40,260 bases of DNA, taken from Pseudomonas fluorescens. Its GTDB lineage: Bacteria; Pseudomonadota; Gammaproteobacteria; Pseudomonadales; Pseudomonadaceae. The notes below the pieces were generated by a model. It was not told where the DNA came from, searched no databases, and saw only the letters and a program-made list of their open reading frames with translations. Shown one piece after another: positions 23,722-31,816 of the stretch. Within the stretch, counting starts at the first letter, position 1. Every line of letters begins with the position of its first letter. The stretch spans positions 1 through 40,260 of the forward strand of contig NZ_CABVHQ010000055.1 of assembly GCF_902497895.1 (NCBI RefSeq), written 5' to 3'. A program made the translations under genes and the position numbers.

Positions 23722-25236
23722 TTATTCCTCGGGAGTGGTCAGGGGCAGGCCGAGCTGTACACGGCGACGCAGCCAGGGGCTGAGGCGATAGCGCGGTTCC
23801 TGATAGAGCTCGTGCAATTCGTGCAGGATCTGCTCGATCTTCAGCGCCCCGTAGTGGTCACCGAAGCCCAACGGGCCGTGGGGGTAACCCAGCGCCAGCT
23901 GAACCGCACGATCCAGGGTGGCTGGATCAACGATACGTCGCTGAGCAATTTCGCAGCCCAGGTTGACGATACTGGCCAGCACCCGCTGGGCGATGAAACC
24001 GGGCGAGTCGTTGATCACCTCCACCGGTACGCCATCCGCGCCCAACACCTGCCGCGCCTGCGCCAGCACGGCGGGATCCAGCCCCGGCTGACGCATCAGC
24101 ACTCGGCGCAGGTCGAAACCGGCAAAGGTTTCCAGTGCCAGGCTGCGGGTGACCGGCAGTTGCTTGCGGGCGATCACGCTGCTGGCATCTTCACCCAGCG
24201 GCGTGACCAGACAGATAGCGTTCGGGCTGGGCTGTTCACCCTGCTCCAGCACCGCACCGGCACTCGCCAGCACGGCGCCGATCTTGTCGCGCATCGCAGC
24301 ATCACGGCAGTCCAGCCAGAACGGTCGGTCGACAACTACCTGTGGCAGCTCGCCCCGGGTTTCCTCGACCACACGGCCGTCCTGGTAGCGATAGAAGCCC
24401 TGCCCGGTCTTGCGCCCCAGCAAGCCAGCAGCAAGACGCGTGGGCACCAGCGCTGAAGGGGTGTAGCGCGGATCCTGGTAGAACTGCTGGTGAATCGACT
24501 CCATCACCGCATGGGAAATGTCCAGGCCGACCAGGTCGAACAGCTCGAACGGGCCCATGCGAAAGCCCAGGCAGTCCTTGAGAATGCGGTCTATCTGCGC
24601 GGGAGTGGCGATACCTTCGGCGAGGATGCGCAGCGCTTCCGGACCGTAGGCTCGGCCGGCATGGTTGACCAGGAACCCCGGCGAATCCGGCGTCACCGCG
24701 GCGAAGTGCCCGGCGTGTTGCGCCAGCGCCGACAGCCGCTCGATCACCTGCGGGTCGGTGCGCTCGCCGCGCACCACCTCGACGATCTTCATCAGCGTGA
24801 CCGGGTTGAAGAAGTGAAAGCCGGCGACCCGCTGCGGATGTTCACAGGCGCTGGCGATCTGGGTGATCGACAGCGACGAGGTGTTGCTCGCCAGCACCGC
24901 TTCGCTGCTGACCAGTTTTTCCAGTTCCCGGAACAGGTTCTGCTTGGCGTCGAGATTCTCGACAATGGCCTCGATCAGCAGGTCGCAGCCGGCCAGTTCT
25001 TGCAGGGTGTGCGCCGCACGCATGCGCTCCAGGGTGCCGGCCAGTGCTTCGGCGCTGAGCTTGCCCTTGGCCGCAGCACGCTGCAGCAGGTCACGGTTCT
25101 GCATAAGGGCTTGTTCGATAGCTTCGCCGCGGCTGTCGTGCAGCAGCACCTCGACCCCGGCGCTGGCAAACAACTGCGCAATACCACGACCCATGGCCCC
25201 GCTACCAATCACACCGATCTGTTTGAACGTGGTCAT
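23722..25236 (-). CDS. 3-hydroxyacyl-CoA dehydrogenase (PaaH type)
   Basis: A 504-residue NAD-dependent dehydrogenase that oxidises 3-hydroxyacyl-CoA. The N-terminal Rossmann fold starts with IGVIGSGAMGRGIAQLFASA, the GxGxxG motif at 11-16. The catalytic histidine is in VAGFHFFNPVTLMKIVEVV (about 138-156), and the first C-terminal helical domain is followed by a second, related one (SPGFIAQRVLASIVNLG, about 411-427), as in PaaH of phenylacetate catabolism. In this operon it most likely makes 3-oxopimeloyl-CoA. It can supply the step that the PimF-like protein, lacking its NAD domain, has lost. GAGGAGTTCTT precedes ATG 25236; the gap to etfA is 9 bp. Confidence 0.92.
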   Translation of the reverse strand: MTTFKQIGVIGSGAMGRGIAQLFASAGVEVLLHDSRGEAIEQALMQNRDLLQRAAAKGKLSAEALAGTLERMRAAHTLQELAGCDLLIEAIVENLDAKQNLFRELEKLVSSEAVLASNTSSLSITQIASACEHPQRVAGFHFFNPVTLMKIVEVVRGERTDPQVIERLSALAQHAGHFAAVTPDSPGFLVNHAGRAYGPEALRILAEGIATPAQIDRILKDCLGFRMGPFELFDLVGLDISHAVMESIHQQFYQDPRYTPSALVPTRLAAGLLGRKTGQGFYRYQDGRVVEETRGELPQVVVDRPFWLDCRDAAMRDKIGAVLASAGAVLEQGEQPSPNAICLVTPLGEDASSVIARKQLPVTRSLALETFAGFDLRRVLMRQPGLDPAVLAQARQVLGADGVPVEVINDSPGFIAQRVLASIVNLGCEIAQRRIVDPATLDRAVQLALGYPHGPLGFGDHYGALKIEQILHELHELYQEPRYRLSPWLRRRVQLGLPLTTPEE

Positions 25237-25245
25237 AAGAACTCC

Positions 25246-26187
25246 TCAGAGAGCGTGTTCCAGCTCGGGAACAGCTTCGAACAGATCCGCCACCAGGCCG
25301 TAATCGGCCACCTGGAAGATCGGTGCTTCTTCGTCCTTGTTGATCGCCACGATCACTTTGGAGTCTTTCATGCCGGCCAGGTGCTGGATCGCGCCGGAGA
25401 TACCGACGGCGATGTACAGCTGCGGGGCAACGATCTTGCCGGTCTGACCAACCTGCATGTCGTTGGGGACAAAACCGGCGTCGACCGCCGCGCGCGAGGC
25501 ACCCACGCCAGCGCCGAGCTTGTCGGCCAGCGAATAGAGGTGCTTGAAGTTGTCGCCGTTCTGCATGCCGCGGCCGCCGGACACGACGATCCTGGCAGCG
25601 GTCAGTTCCGGGCGATCGGATTTGGCCAACACTTCATCAACGAAGCAGGATTTTCCAGATTCGTAAACGGTAGTAATCGCTTCGATGAGAGCCGAACCGC
25701 CTTCAGCTGCCACCGGGTCGAAACCGGTAGCCCGCACGGTGATCACTTTGACCGAGGCGTTTGATTGCACGGTAGCGATGGCGTTACCGGCATAGATCGG
25801 ACGCTTGAAGGTGTCAGCGCTTTGCACCGAGATGATCTCGGAGATCTGGTCAACGTCCAGCGCAGCGGCAACCCGCGGCAGGATGTTTTTACCGTTGGAG
25901 GTGGCGCAAGCCAGGACATGGCTGTAAATCGTGTTCTGCTCGATGACCAGATTCGCAATCAACGGGGCAACGTTTTCGGGTAGCAGATGGGCGTAGACGG
26001 CGTTGTCGGCCACCAGCACTTTGGCCACACCAAGGATTTTCGCCGAGGCTTCAGCCACGATGCCAACGCCGAGACCGGCCACCAGCACGTGAATGTCGCC
26101 ACCGATTTTCACGGCCGCAGCCACGGTGTTCAGCGTGGCCGGAGCCAGCACTTTGTTGTCGTGCTCAGCGATTACCAGAATAGTCAT
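25246..26187 (-). CDS. etfA: Electron transfer flavoprotein, alpha subunit
   Basis: The 313-residue FAD-binding subunit of ETF. The N-terminal domain (MTILVIAEHDNKVLAPATLN) is followed by the C-terminal FAD signature, visible as GASRAAVDAGFVPNDMQVGQ, then TGKIVAPQLYIAVGISGAIQHLAGM and VIVAINKDEEAPIFQVADYG. It carries electrons from acyl-CoA dehydrogenases to ETF-ubiquinone oxidoreductase. It directly abuts etfB (start base next to its stop codon) and sits among three acyl-CoA dehydrogenase-type genes of the same operon, so it is probably their dedicated acceptor in addition to a housekeeping ETF elsewhere. Confidence 0.95.
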   Translation of the reverse strand: MTILVIAEHDNKVLAPATLNTVAAAVKIGGDIHVLVAGLGVGIVAEASAKILGVAKVLVADNAVYAHLLPENVAPLIANLVIEQNTIYSHVLACATSNGKNILPRVAAALDVDQISEIISVQSADTFKRPIYAGNAIATVQSNASVKVITVRATGFDPVAAEGGSALIEAITTVYESGKSCFVDEVLAKSDRPELTAARIVVSGGRGMQNGDNFKHLYSLADKLGAGVGASRAAVDAGFVPNDMQVGQTGKIVAPQLYIAVGISGAIQHLAGMKDSKVIVAINKDEEAPIFQVADYGLVADLFEAVPELEHAL

Positions 26188-26937
26188 TTAGATTACCTTC
26201 GCTTCGTTCTTCAGTTTCTCGACCAGTTCAGCCACCGACTTGACCTTGATACCGGCGCTGCGGGTAGCCGGCGCTTCGACTTTGAGGATCCTGACGGAGG
26301 AAGTGGTGGCAACGCCCAGGGCATCCGGAGTCAGCACTTCGAGAGGCTTCTTCTTGGCTTTCATGATGTTTGGCAGGGACGCGTAGCGCGGCTCGTTCAA
26401 ACGCAGGTCAGTGGTGACGATGGCCGGCAGTTTCAGGGAGACCGTCTGCGCGCCGCCGTCGACTTCGCGAGTCACGGCAAGGCTATCGCCGCTGACTTCG
26501 ACGTTCGAGGCGAACGTGCCCTGACCGTAGCCGGTCAGCGCAGCCAGCATCTGGCCGGTCTGGTTGTTGTCGCTGTCGATGGCTTGCTTGCCAAGGATCA
26601 CCAGCTGTGGCTGTTCCTTGTCGACTACCGCCTTGAGCAGCTTGGCCACGGCCAGGGAGTTCAATTCATCAGCGGATTCGACGAGGATGGCCCGATCGGC
26701 CCCCAGCGCCAGGGCGGTACGCAACTGCTCCTGAGCAACCGACCGACCGATCGACACCACGATGATCTCGCTCGCCACGCCTTGCTCTTTCAGGCGCACC
26801 GCTTCTTCCACGGCGATTTCGCAGAACGGGTTCATCGACATCTTGACGTTAGCGAGGTCGACGCCGGAGTTGTCCGCTTTGACGCGAACCTTGACGTTGA
26901 AGTCGACCACGCGTTTTACCGCGACCAGTACTTTCAT
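26188..26937 (-). CDS. etfB: Electron transfer flavoprotein, beta subunit
   Basis: The 249-residue AMP-binding subunit of ETF. It starts MKVLVAVKRVVDFNVKVRVK and contains the ETF-beta signature around residues 30-60 (VDLANVKMSMNPFCEIAVEE) and the recognition-loop region LPAIVTTDLRLNEPRYASLP (about 171-190). Length is normal. It forms a heterodimer with EtfA and accepts electrons from the dehydrogenases PimCD, GcdH and AliB encoded in the same cluster. The start at 26937 has a purine-rich stretch (CAGGAACAG) upstream. The gap to the preceding dehydrogenase gene is 58 bp. Confidence 0.95.
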   Translation of the reverse strand: MKVLVAVKRVVDFNVKVRVKADNSGVDLANVKMSMNPFCEIAVEEAVRLKEQGVASEIIVVSIGRSVAQEQLRTALALGADRAILVESADELNSLAVAKLLKAVVDKEQPQLVILGKQAIDSDNNQTGQMLAALTGYGQGTFASNVEVSGDSLAVTREVDGGAQTVSLKLPAIVTTDLRLNEPRYASLPNIMKAKKKPLEVLTPDALGVATTSSVRILKVEAPATRSAGIKVKSVAELVEKLKNEAKVI

Positions 26938-26995
26938 GATCTGTTCCTGTATGAGTCAGCCAGCGCAGTGCCCGGCCCTGGCAAGCAGTGAGTGT

Positions 26996-28138
26996 TCAGG
27001 CGCTGCGCAACAAATCGGCATAGGCCTGTAGATGATGGTCGTCATCGCCCAGCTGGTGGCTGAGCATGATCAGCCGCTTGGCATGGTGAGCCAGGTTGTA
27101 TTCCCAGGTCATGCCGATGCCGCCGTGCAGTTGGATGGCTTGCTCGGCGATGAAACGCGCTGCGCGAGTGACGATGAACTTGGCGGCGGCCAGACGGCGA
27201 CTGCGCTCCTCGCTGTCGGCCTCGTCGGCGATACAGGCGGCCATGACGGCCATGGAAGTCGCCAGCTCCAGCTCGCCGCGCATATCGGCCATGCGATGCT
27301 GCAGGGCCTGGAATTTCCCGATCGGCGCGCTGAACTGCTGACGGGTTTTCAGGTAGTCCAGGGTCAGGCTGAAGGCTTCCTGCAGACTGCCGATGGCCTC
27401 AGCGCACTGCGCCGCAATCGCCCTGCCCTGCTGGTAGCGCAATGCCGCCAGCGCCTGGCCGGCAGGACCCAGCAGGTGTTTCTGGCTGAGTACGACGCCG
27501 TCCAGGTACAGGTCGCAGGCGCGTGGGCCATCGATGCACGGGTAATCACGGCGGCGGACACCCGCAGCTTGTGGATCAAGCAGAAACAGGCTGATGCCGG
27601 ACTCATCCAGAGCGCTGCCAGCGGTACGCGCCGAGACCAGAATCAGCCCGGCGCTGTGGCCGCCAATCACCGCGCACTTATGCCCGGTCAAACGCCAGCC
27701 GCCGTCAACGGCTTCGGCACGGCTCTGCACATCGTGCAGCTGATAGTGGCTCTGGCTTTCTTCCAGAGCCACCGCGAGCTGCAGCTCACCCGTTGCCACT
27801 TGAGGTAACCACTCGGCACGCTGGGTCGCAGTACCCAGTTGCTGCAGCAGCCCGGCCCCGTGAATTTGTGACTGCAACCAGGGTTCCAGGCACAGGTTGC
27901 GGCCCAGTTCGGTCATCACCAGCATGCTGTCCACGCCACTGCCGCCGAAGCCGCCGTGCTCCTCGGCCAGCGGCACGGCGCTGAGACCCAGCTCACCGAG
28001 CTGGCTCCAGAACTCACGGCTAAACCCCGGTTCGCTGCGGTAAAACTGCTCACGCTGTTCAAAGCTGTAACTGTCGCGCGCCAAACGCGCCACGGTGTCT
28101 CGCAGCATGTGCTGCTCTTCGCTGAGATTGAAGTCCAT
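26996..28138 (-). CDS. pimD: Acyl-CoA dehydrogenase, small-subunit type (PimD-like)
   Basis: A 380-residue acyl-CoA dehydrogenase-fold protein. It starts MDFNLSEEQHMLRDTVARLA and has the small-subunit-type end LHGGIGMTWEYNLAHHAKRL (about 339-358), instead of the YEGT loop of ordinary homotetrameric enzymes. The FAD-binding middle is diverged. Such proteins pair with a larger partner to make heteromeric dehydrogenases, for example PimC/PimD for pimeloyl-CoA and the bacterial steroid side-chain enzymes. The large partner gene lies 12 bp upstream, which supports one complex. The predicted role is introduction of the 2,3-double bond into pimeloyl-CoA. The symbol is assigned by resemblance and context. 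Confidence 0.8.
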   Translation of the reverse strand: MDFNLSEEQHMLRDTVARLARDSYSFEQREQFYRSEPGFSREFWSQLGELGLSAVPLAEEHGGFGGSGVDSMLVMTELGRNLCLEPWLQSQIHGAGLLQQLGTATQRAEWLPQVATGELQLAVALEESQSHYQLHDVQSRAEAVDGGWRLTGHKCAVIGGHSAGLILVSARTAGSALDESGISLFLLDPQAAGVRRRDYPCIDGPRACDLYLDGVVLSQKHLLGPAGQALAALRYQQGRAIAAQCAEAIGSLQEAFSLTLDYLKTRQQFSAPIGKFQALQHRMADMRGELELATSMAVMAACIADEADSEERSRRLAAAKFIVTRAARFIAEQAIQLHGGIGMTWEYNLAHHAKRLIMLSHQLGDDDHHLQAYADLLRSA

Positions 28139-28150
28139 GGGGGTGCCTCC

Positions 28151-29347
28151 TTAGAGCTCAAGAATCATCTTGGCAATGATGTTTTTCTGGATTTCGTTGG
28201 AGCCGCCATAGATGGACAGCTTGCGCAGGTTGAAATACTGGCTGGCCGCAGCGGCGCTGTAGTCGGTGTGCAACAGCTCACCGGGATAGGCGTAGTCCAG
28301 TTCTTCCTCGACGAAAGGCAGGGCATGCACGCCCAGCACTTTGCGCTGCAGGTGGCTGATAGCCTGGCGAATTTCCGAGCCCTTGATCTTCAGGATCGAA
28401 CTTTCCGCCCCCGGCATACCACCACCCTGAACGGCCGCGAGGATGCGCAGGGTGCTCATCTCGATGGCCATCAGCTGCATTTCCACTTCGGCAATCTGTA
28501 CCCGCAACAGCGGGTCTTCCAGTAGCGGGCGGCCGTTACGCAATTCCTGGGTTGCGACCCATTTCAGCTGCGCCAGCGCCGCCTTGGACTGGGCGATGCC
28601 CGCCTGACCGGTGCGCTCATGGGTCAACAGGAACTTGGCGCAGGTCCAGCCCTTGTTCTCTTCACCCACCAGATTGGCGACTGGCACTCGCACGTTGTCG
28701 AAGAACACTTCGTTGACTTCGTGCTCGCCCTCCAGGGTGATGATCGGCCGCACCGTGATGCCTGGCGTCGCCATATCGATCAACAGGAAGGAAATACCGC
28801 CCTGCTGCCTGGCTTGCGGGTCGGTGCGCACCAGGCAGAAAATCATGTTGGCGTGCTGACCGAGGGTGGTCCAGGTTTTCTGGCCATTCACCACGTAGTG
28901 GTCGCCGTCAAGCACGGCGCGGGTCTTCAGGCTGGCGAGGTCGGAACCGGCTCCCGGCTCGGAGTAACCCTGACACCACCAGTCATCGCCCGACAGGATG
29001 CGCGGCAGGTACCAGGTCTTTTGCGCCTCGCTGCCGAATTTCATGATCACCGGGGCGACCATGTTGACCCCGAAGGAGATCAGCCGCGGCGCACCGAAGG
29101 CCGCGCACTCCTCCTCGAAGATATGCCGCTGCACCAGGCTCCAGCCGGTACCGCCATGCTCTACCGGCCAATTGGCGGCGTACCAGCCGCGCCGGGCCAG
29201 AACCCGTTGCCAGCGCAGGTGGTCGTCTTTACCAAGATGCTTGCCGAGACGCACTTTGGCGGCGATGTCGTCAGGCACGGCCATGCTGAGGAAGCTGCGT
29301 ACCTCATCGCGAAACTCGAGTTCGGCCGGGGTGTAGTTGATGTCCAT
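28151..29347 (-). CDS. pimC: Acyl-CoA dehydrogenase, large-subunit type (PimC-like)
   Basis: A 398-residue acyl-CoA dehydrogenase. The FAD segments CQGYSEPGAGSDLASLKTRA (about 125-144) and GQKTWTT are well conserved, and it ends with SIYGGSNEIQKNIIAKMILE (about 378-397). At the place where homotetrameric enzymes have the catalytic glutamate of YEGT this protein has glycine (YGGS), a feature of the large subunits of heteromeric dehydrogenases. Resemblance is to PimC, the pimeloyl-CoA dehydrogenase large subunit. The partner gene follows after 12 bp. The two-subunit enzyme would oxidise pimeloyl-CoA to 2,3-didehydropimeloyl-CoA with ETF as acceptor. Confidence 0.82.
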   Translation of the reverse strand: MDINYTPAELEFRDEVRSFLSMAVPDDIAAKVRLGKHLGKDDHLRWQRVLARRGWYAANWPVEHGGTGWSLVQRHIFEEECAAFGAPRLISFGVNMVAPVIMKFGSEAQKTWYLPRILSGDDWWCQGYSEPGAGSDLASLKTRAVLDGDHYVVNGQKTWTTLGQHANMIFCLVRTDPQARQQGGISFLLIDMATPGITVRPIITLEGEHEVNEVFFDNVRVPVANLVGEENKGWTCAKFLLTHERTGQAGIAQSKAALAQLKWVATQELRNGRPLLEDPLLRVQIAEVEMQLMAIEMSTLRILAAVQGGGMPGAESSILKIKGSEIRQAISHLQRKVLGVHALPFVEEELDYAYPGELLHTDYSAAAASQYFNLRKLSIYGGSNEIQKNIIAKMILEL

Positions 29348-29405
29348 GCAAAGTCCTCGATGGGTGTGGGGCCAGCATCAGGCTGGCCGGCCGCAAGCGG
29401 CCTGT

Positions 29406-30743
29406 TCAGCCTTGCTGATCCTGCTCGGCGAAAGTCTTGCCTTCGGCGACCAGGCGTTCCAGCAGAGGAGCCGGTTTCCAGTGCTCGCCGTGTTTTTGGT
29501 GAAACTCACGGATTTGCTGCAGTACGGCTGGCAGGCCGATCTGATCGGCCAGGAACATCGGCCCGCCACGATGGGCCGGGAAGCCATAGCCCGTCAGGGA
29601 AATCACATCGATGTCACTGGCGCGTAAGGCGATGCCCTCTTCGAGAATCCGCGCGCCTTCGTTAATCAACGCGTAGATCGGTCGCTGCCACAGGCGCTGT
29701 GGATCGCTCTCGACCTGGACTGCGAGTGACGGTTCGCGAACCACCGCGTCGAGCTTCAGGCCGGGCATGTCGAGCATGGCGAAGGGGCCCATGGCCATGC
29801 CGAACTCACGCAACGCAGCGTCCACCTGCGCCACACTGACGCCCTCCTCCACCAGGCGATTGCCGACGGTAACCGACGCATCAAGATCGACGGCTTTAGC
29901 CGCCTGACGCTCCGCGAAAAATTTGTAGATCAGCGCGGCGCGCTGCGGCGACTCCAGGCACTCGAGAAACAGCGCACGCTCGCGCTGCAGACCATCGATC
30001 AGTGGCAGAGTGGTCGCCGCTTCAATCGCAGCAATACAGCGCAGCGGCGAGAACAAACCGGGCTGACCACGTTGCACCTCTGCGCGCTTGGCCATCAGCA
30101 GTTCGGCATTGCTCGTGCCTACAGCCGCTGGCACCCTGGCCTGGCCACTGCGTCGCGGCTGTACGCCTTGCGCCAGTAACTGCGCGGCGTAAGCCAGGCC
30201 GGCGGCCAGCGGCTCACCGTCATACAGTTCATCGACGATGCCGCTACGCTTGGCCTCGACTGCGCTGATCGGCTCGGCGCCCACGATCATCTCCAGTGCC
30301 TGCGCCACACCGACCAGGCGCGGCAAACGCTGGGTACCACCGGCACCCGGCAACAAACCGAGCTTGACCTCCGGCAGCCCGACTTTGGCGGTGTGCTGAA
30401 TGATGCGGTAATGACAGGCCAGCGCCACTTCAAGACCGCCGCCCAACACCGAGCCATGCAGCACCGCCAGCGACGGCTTGTTGAAGCTTTCCAGAGAGCG
30501 GGTCACGTCCGGCAGGATCGGCGCTTGCGCCGGTTTGCCAAACTCACGGATATCGGCACCGGCAATAAAGGTTCGACCCGCGCAATACAGCAGCACCAGC
30601 TTGACCTGGGGATCCTGCTCGGCGGCGTTGAACGCTGCCAGCAGGCCCGCGCGCACGCTCTGGCCAAGGGCATTGACCGGTGGATTATCGATGCGCACAA
30701 CAGCTATCGCCCCTTCACGGGACCACTGCACGGGAGAAGACAT
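29406..30743 (-). CDS. PimF/FadB-like hydratase fusion lacking the NAD-binding domain
   Basis: A 445-residue relative of the bifunctional enoyl-CoA hydratase/3-hydroxyacyl-CoA dehydrogenases, which are about 700 residues. The hydratase half (1-280) looks intact: oxyanion-hole loops FIAGADI and GGGLE, glutamates E105 and E125 (GLPEVKLG). After AERQAAK (278-283) the protein jumps to TVGNRLVEEGVSVAQVDAAL (292-311), which in relatives follows the dehydrogenase Rossmann fold. GxGxxG, catalytic histidine and the rest of that fold (about 180 residues) are absent. A second gap after about 330 removes the usual GQKTGAGYY region. The tail SDIDVISLTGYGFPAHRGGP (376-395) is normal. Only hydration is expected: 2,3-didehydropimeloyl-CoA to 3-hydroxypimeloyl-CoA. 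Confidence 0.85.
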   Translation of the reverse strand: MSSPVQWSREGAIAVVRIDNPPVNALGQSVRAGLLAAFNAAEQDPQVKLVLLYCAGRTFIAGADIREFGKPAQAPILPDVTRSLESFNKPSLAVLHGSVLGGGLEVALACHYRIIQHTAKVGLPEVKLGLLPGAGGTQRLPRLVGVAQALEMIVGAEPISAVEAKRSGIVDELYDGEPLAAGLAYAAQLLAQGVQPRRSGQARVPAAVGTSNAELLMAKRAEVQRGQPGLFSPLRCIAAIEAATTLPLIDGLQRERALFLECLESPQRAALIYKFFAERQAAKAVDLDASVTVGNRLVEEGVSVAQVDAALREFGMAMGPFAMLDMPGLKLDAVVREPSLAVQVESDPQRLWQRPIYALINEGARILEEGIALRASDIDVISLTGYGFPAHRGGPMFLADQIGLPAVLQQIREFHQKHGEHWKPAPLLERLVAEGKTFAEQDQQG

Positions 30744-30808
30744 CGGGTTACTCCTGCAGGCATTTTTTGCCTGCTTTTATTGTTGTTTTGGCCGGGTAAA
30801 AAAACTGC

Positions 30809-31585
30809 TTAACGGTGTTTCCAGAGTGGTTTGCGCTTCTGCACGAAAGCCTGCATGCCTTCCTTTTGATCTTCGCTGGCGAAGCATGCGTGCATCAGGC
30901 GCCGCTCGAAATGCACGCCCTCGGCCAAGGTGGTTTCAAAGGCGCGATTGACCGCTTCTTTATTGAGTTTGACCGCCATCGACGATTGGTCGGCTATCTG
31001 CCGGGCGATCTGCAGGGCTTCGTCGAGCAGGCTCGCCGCCGGCACCACGCGGCTGACCAGCCCGCTACGTTCGGCTTCCGCCGCGTCGATCATGCGTCCG
31101 GTCAGGCACATATCCATGGCTTTGGCCTTGCCCACCGCGCGAGCCAGGCGCTGGGTACCACCGGCGCCCGGCAGCGTACCGATTTTCACTTCCGGCTGAC
31201 CAAACCGGGCGTTGTCGGCGGCAATGATCAGGTCGCACATCATCGCCAGCTCGCATCCACCGCCCAGAGCCAGCCCGGACACTGCGGCGATCACCGGCTT
31301 GCGGCAGCGAGTCACCTCCTCCCAGTTGGCTGTCACGAAGTTGTCCAGATAGACGTCGGCGAACCCCTTGAACTGCAACTCGACGATATCGGCACCCGCG
31401 GCGAAGGCCTTTTCGTTACCGGTAATCACCATGGCGCGAATGCCGTCCTCGCGTTCGAAGGCACGCAGCGCCTCGCCCAGTTCACTCATTAGCGCGTCAC
31501 TCAACGCATTGTGCATCGCGGGTCGATTGAGCCGGATCAGACCGACGCTCTCATGACGCTCAACCAGAATATTGTCGTAGGGCAT
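30809..31585 (-). CDS. badK: Enoyl-CoA hydratase (BadK-like, cyclohex-1-ene-carboxyl-CoA hydratase)
   Basis: A 258-residue crotonase-family hydratase. The two glutamates that activate water are present: E112 in GGGCELAM and E132 in GQPEVKIG; the oxyanion loop AFAAGADI is at 60-67. The protein resembles Rhodopseudomonas BadK along its length, including NFVTANWEEVTRCRKPVIAA (82-101) and GKAKAMDMCL; PaaF is the other close group. The predicted step is water addition to cyclohex-1-ene-1-carboxyl-CoA, giving 2-hydroxycyclohexanecarboxyl-CoA for BadH. The longest frame starts at 31717, but MPYDNILVER at 31585 gives normal length and has GGTGA before it; MVNVMPYDN at 31597 is possible. It is first in the leftward operon. 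Confidence 0.8.
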   Translation of the reverse strand: MPYDNILVERHESVGLIRLNRPAMHNALSDALMSELGEALRAFEREDGIRAMVITGNEKAFAAGADIVELQFKGFADVYLDNFVTANWEEVTRCRKPVIAAVSGLALGGGCELAMMCDLIIAADNARFGQPEVKIGTLPGAGGTQRLARAVGKAKAMDMCLTGRMIDAAEAERSGLVSRVVPAASLLDEALQIARQIADQSSMAVKLNKEAVNRAFETTLAEGVHFERRLMHACFASEDQKEGMQAFVQKRKPLWKHR

Positions 31586-31685
31586 GACATTCACCATTGC
31601 TGTTGGGCTGCGGCGCGCCGCATGAATCGTTGCATGCCGAAGTCTGGCCAGATGACCCGAAGACGGCTCCGAACACTTGCGATCG

Positions 31686-31714
31686 AGTCTATCCACATAA
31701 AAAATTAAAGACAA
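31686..31714 (-). promoter_or_regulatory. Promoter of the leftward bad/pim operon
   Basis: Read on the minus strand, TTGTCT (31709-31714) and TAGACT (31686-31691) are 17 bp apart, each matching the sigma-70 consensus at four or more positions. The -35 box overlaps the left half of the CAACATGTTG palindrome. The leader to the badK-like start would be about 95 nt. Confidence 0.45.
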
Positions 31715-31721
31715 CATGTTG
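31712..31721. promoter_or_regulatory. Probable MarR (BadR-type) operator shared by both operons
   Basis: CAACATGTTG is a perfect 10-bp palindrome in an AT-rich setting, placed between two divergently transcribed catabolic operons and overlapping the -35 boxes of both. A dimeric MarR repressor bound here would silence both directions at once. The MarR gene at 36360 is the obvious candidate. No second copy was found in front of the porin or the MarR gene. Confidence 0.5.
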
Positions 31722-31748
31722 ACATAATAAAAAATTAGCGAGTATCTT
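31719..31748 (+). promoter_or_regulatory. Promoter of the rightward ali/bad operon
   Basis: A perfect -35 TTGACA (31719-31724) and TATCTT (31743-31748) with an 18-bp spacer. The -35 overlaps the right half of the CAACATGTTG palindrome. The leader to the ligase start would be about 60 nt. An overlapping CATAAT is a less likely -10. Confidence 0.5.
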
Positions 31749-31816
31749 CAGCTCCATCGGAAAGCCAAAACTTTCGCCGTAAATAATAACAAACCTCGGT
31801 ATAGCTGGTGCTAACA

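Noticed and set aside
23491..25764. Long plus-strand frames (321 and 424 aa)
   Set aside because: Shadows of the 3-hydroxyacyl-CoA dehydrogenase and etfA genes; no start with a ribosome-binding site and no recognisable domain.
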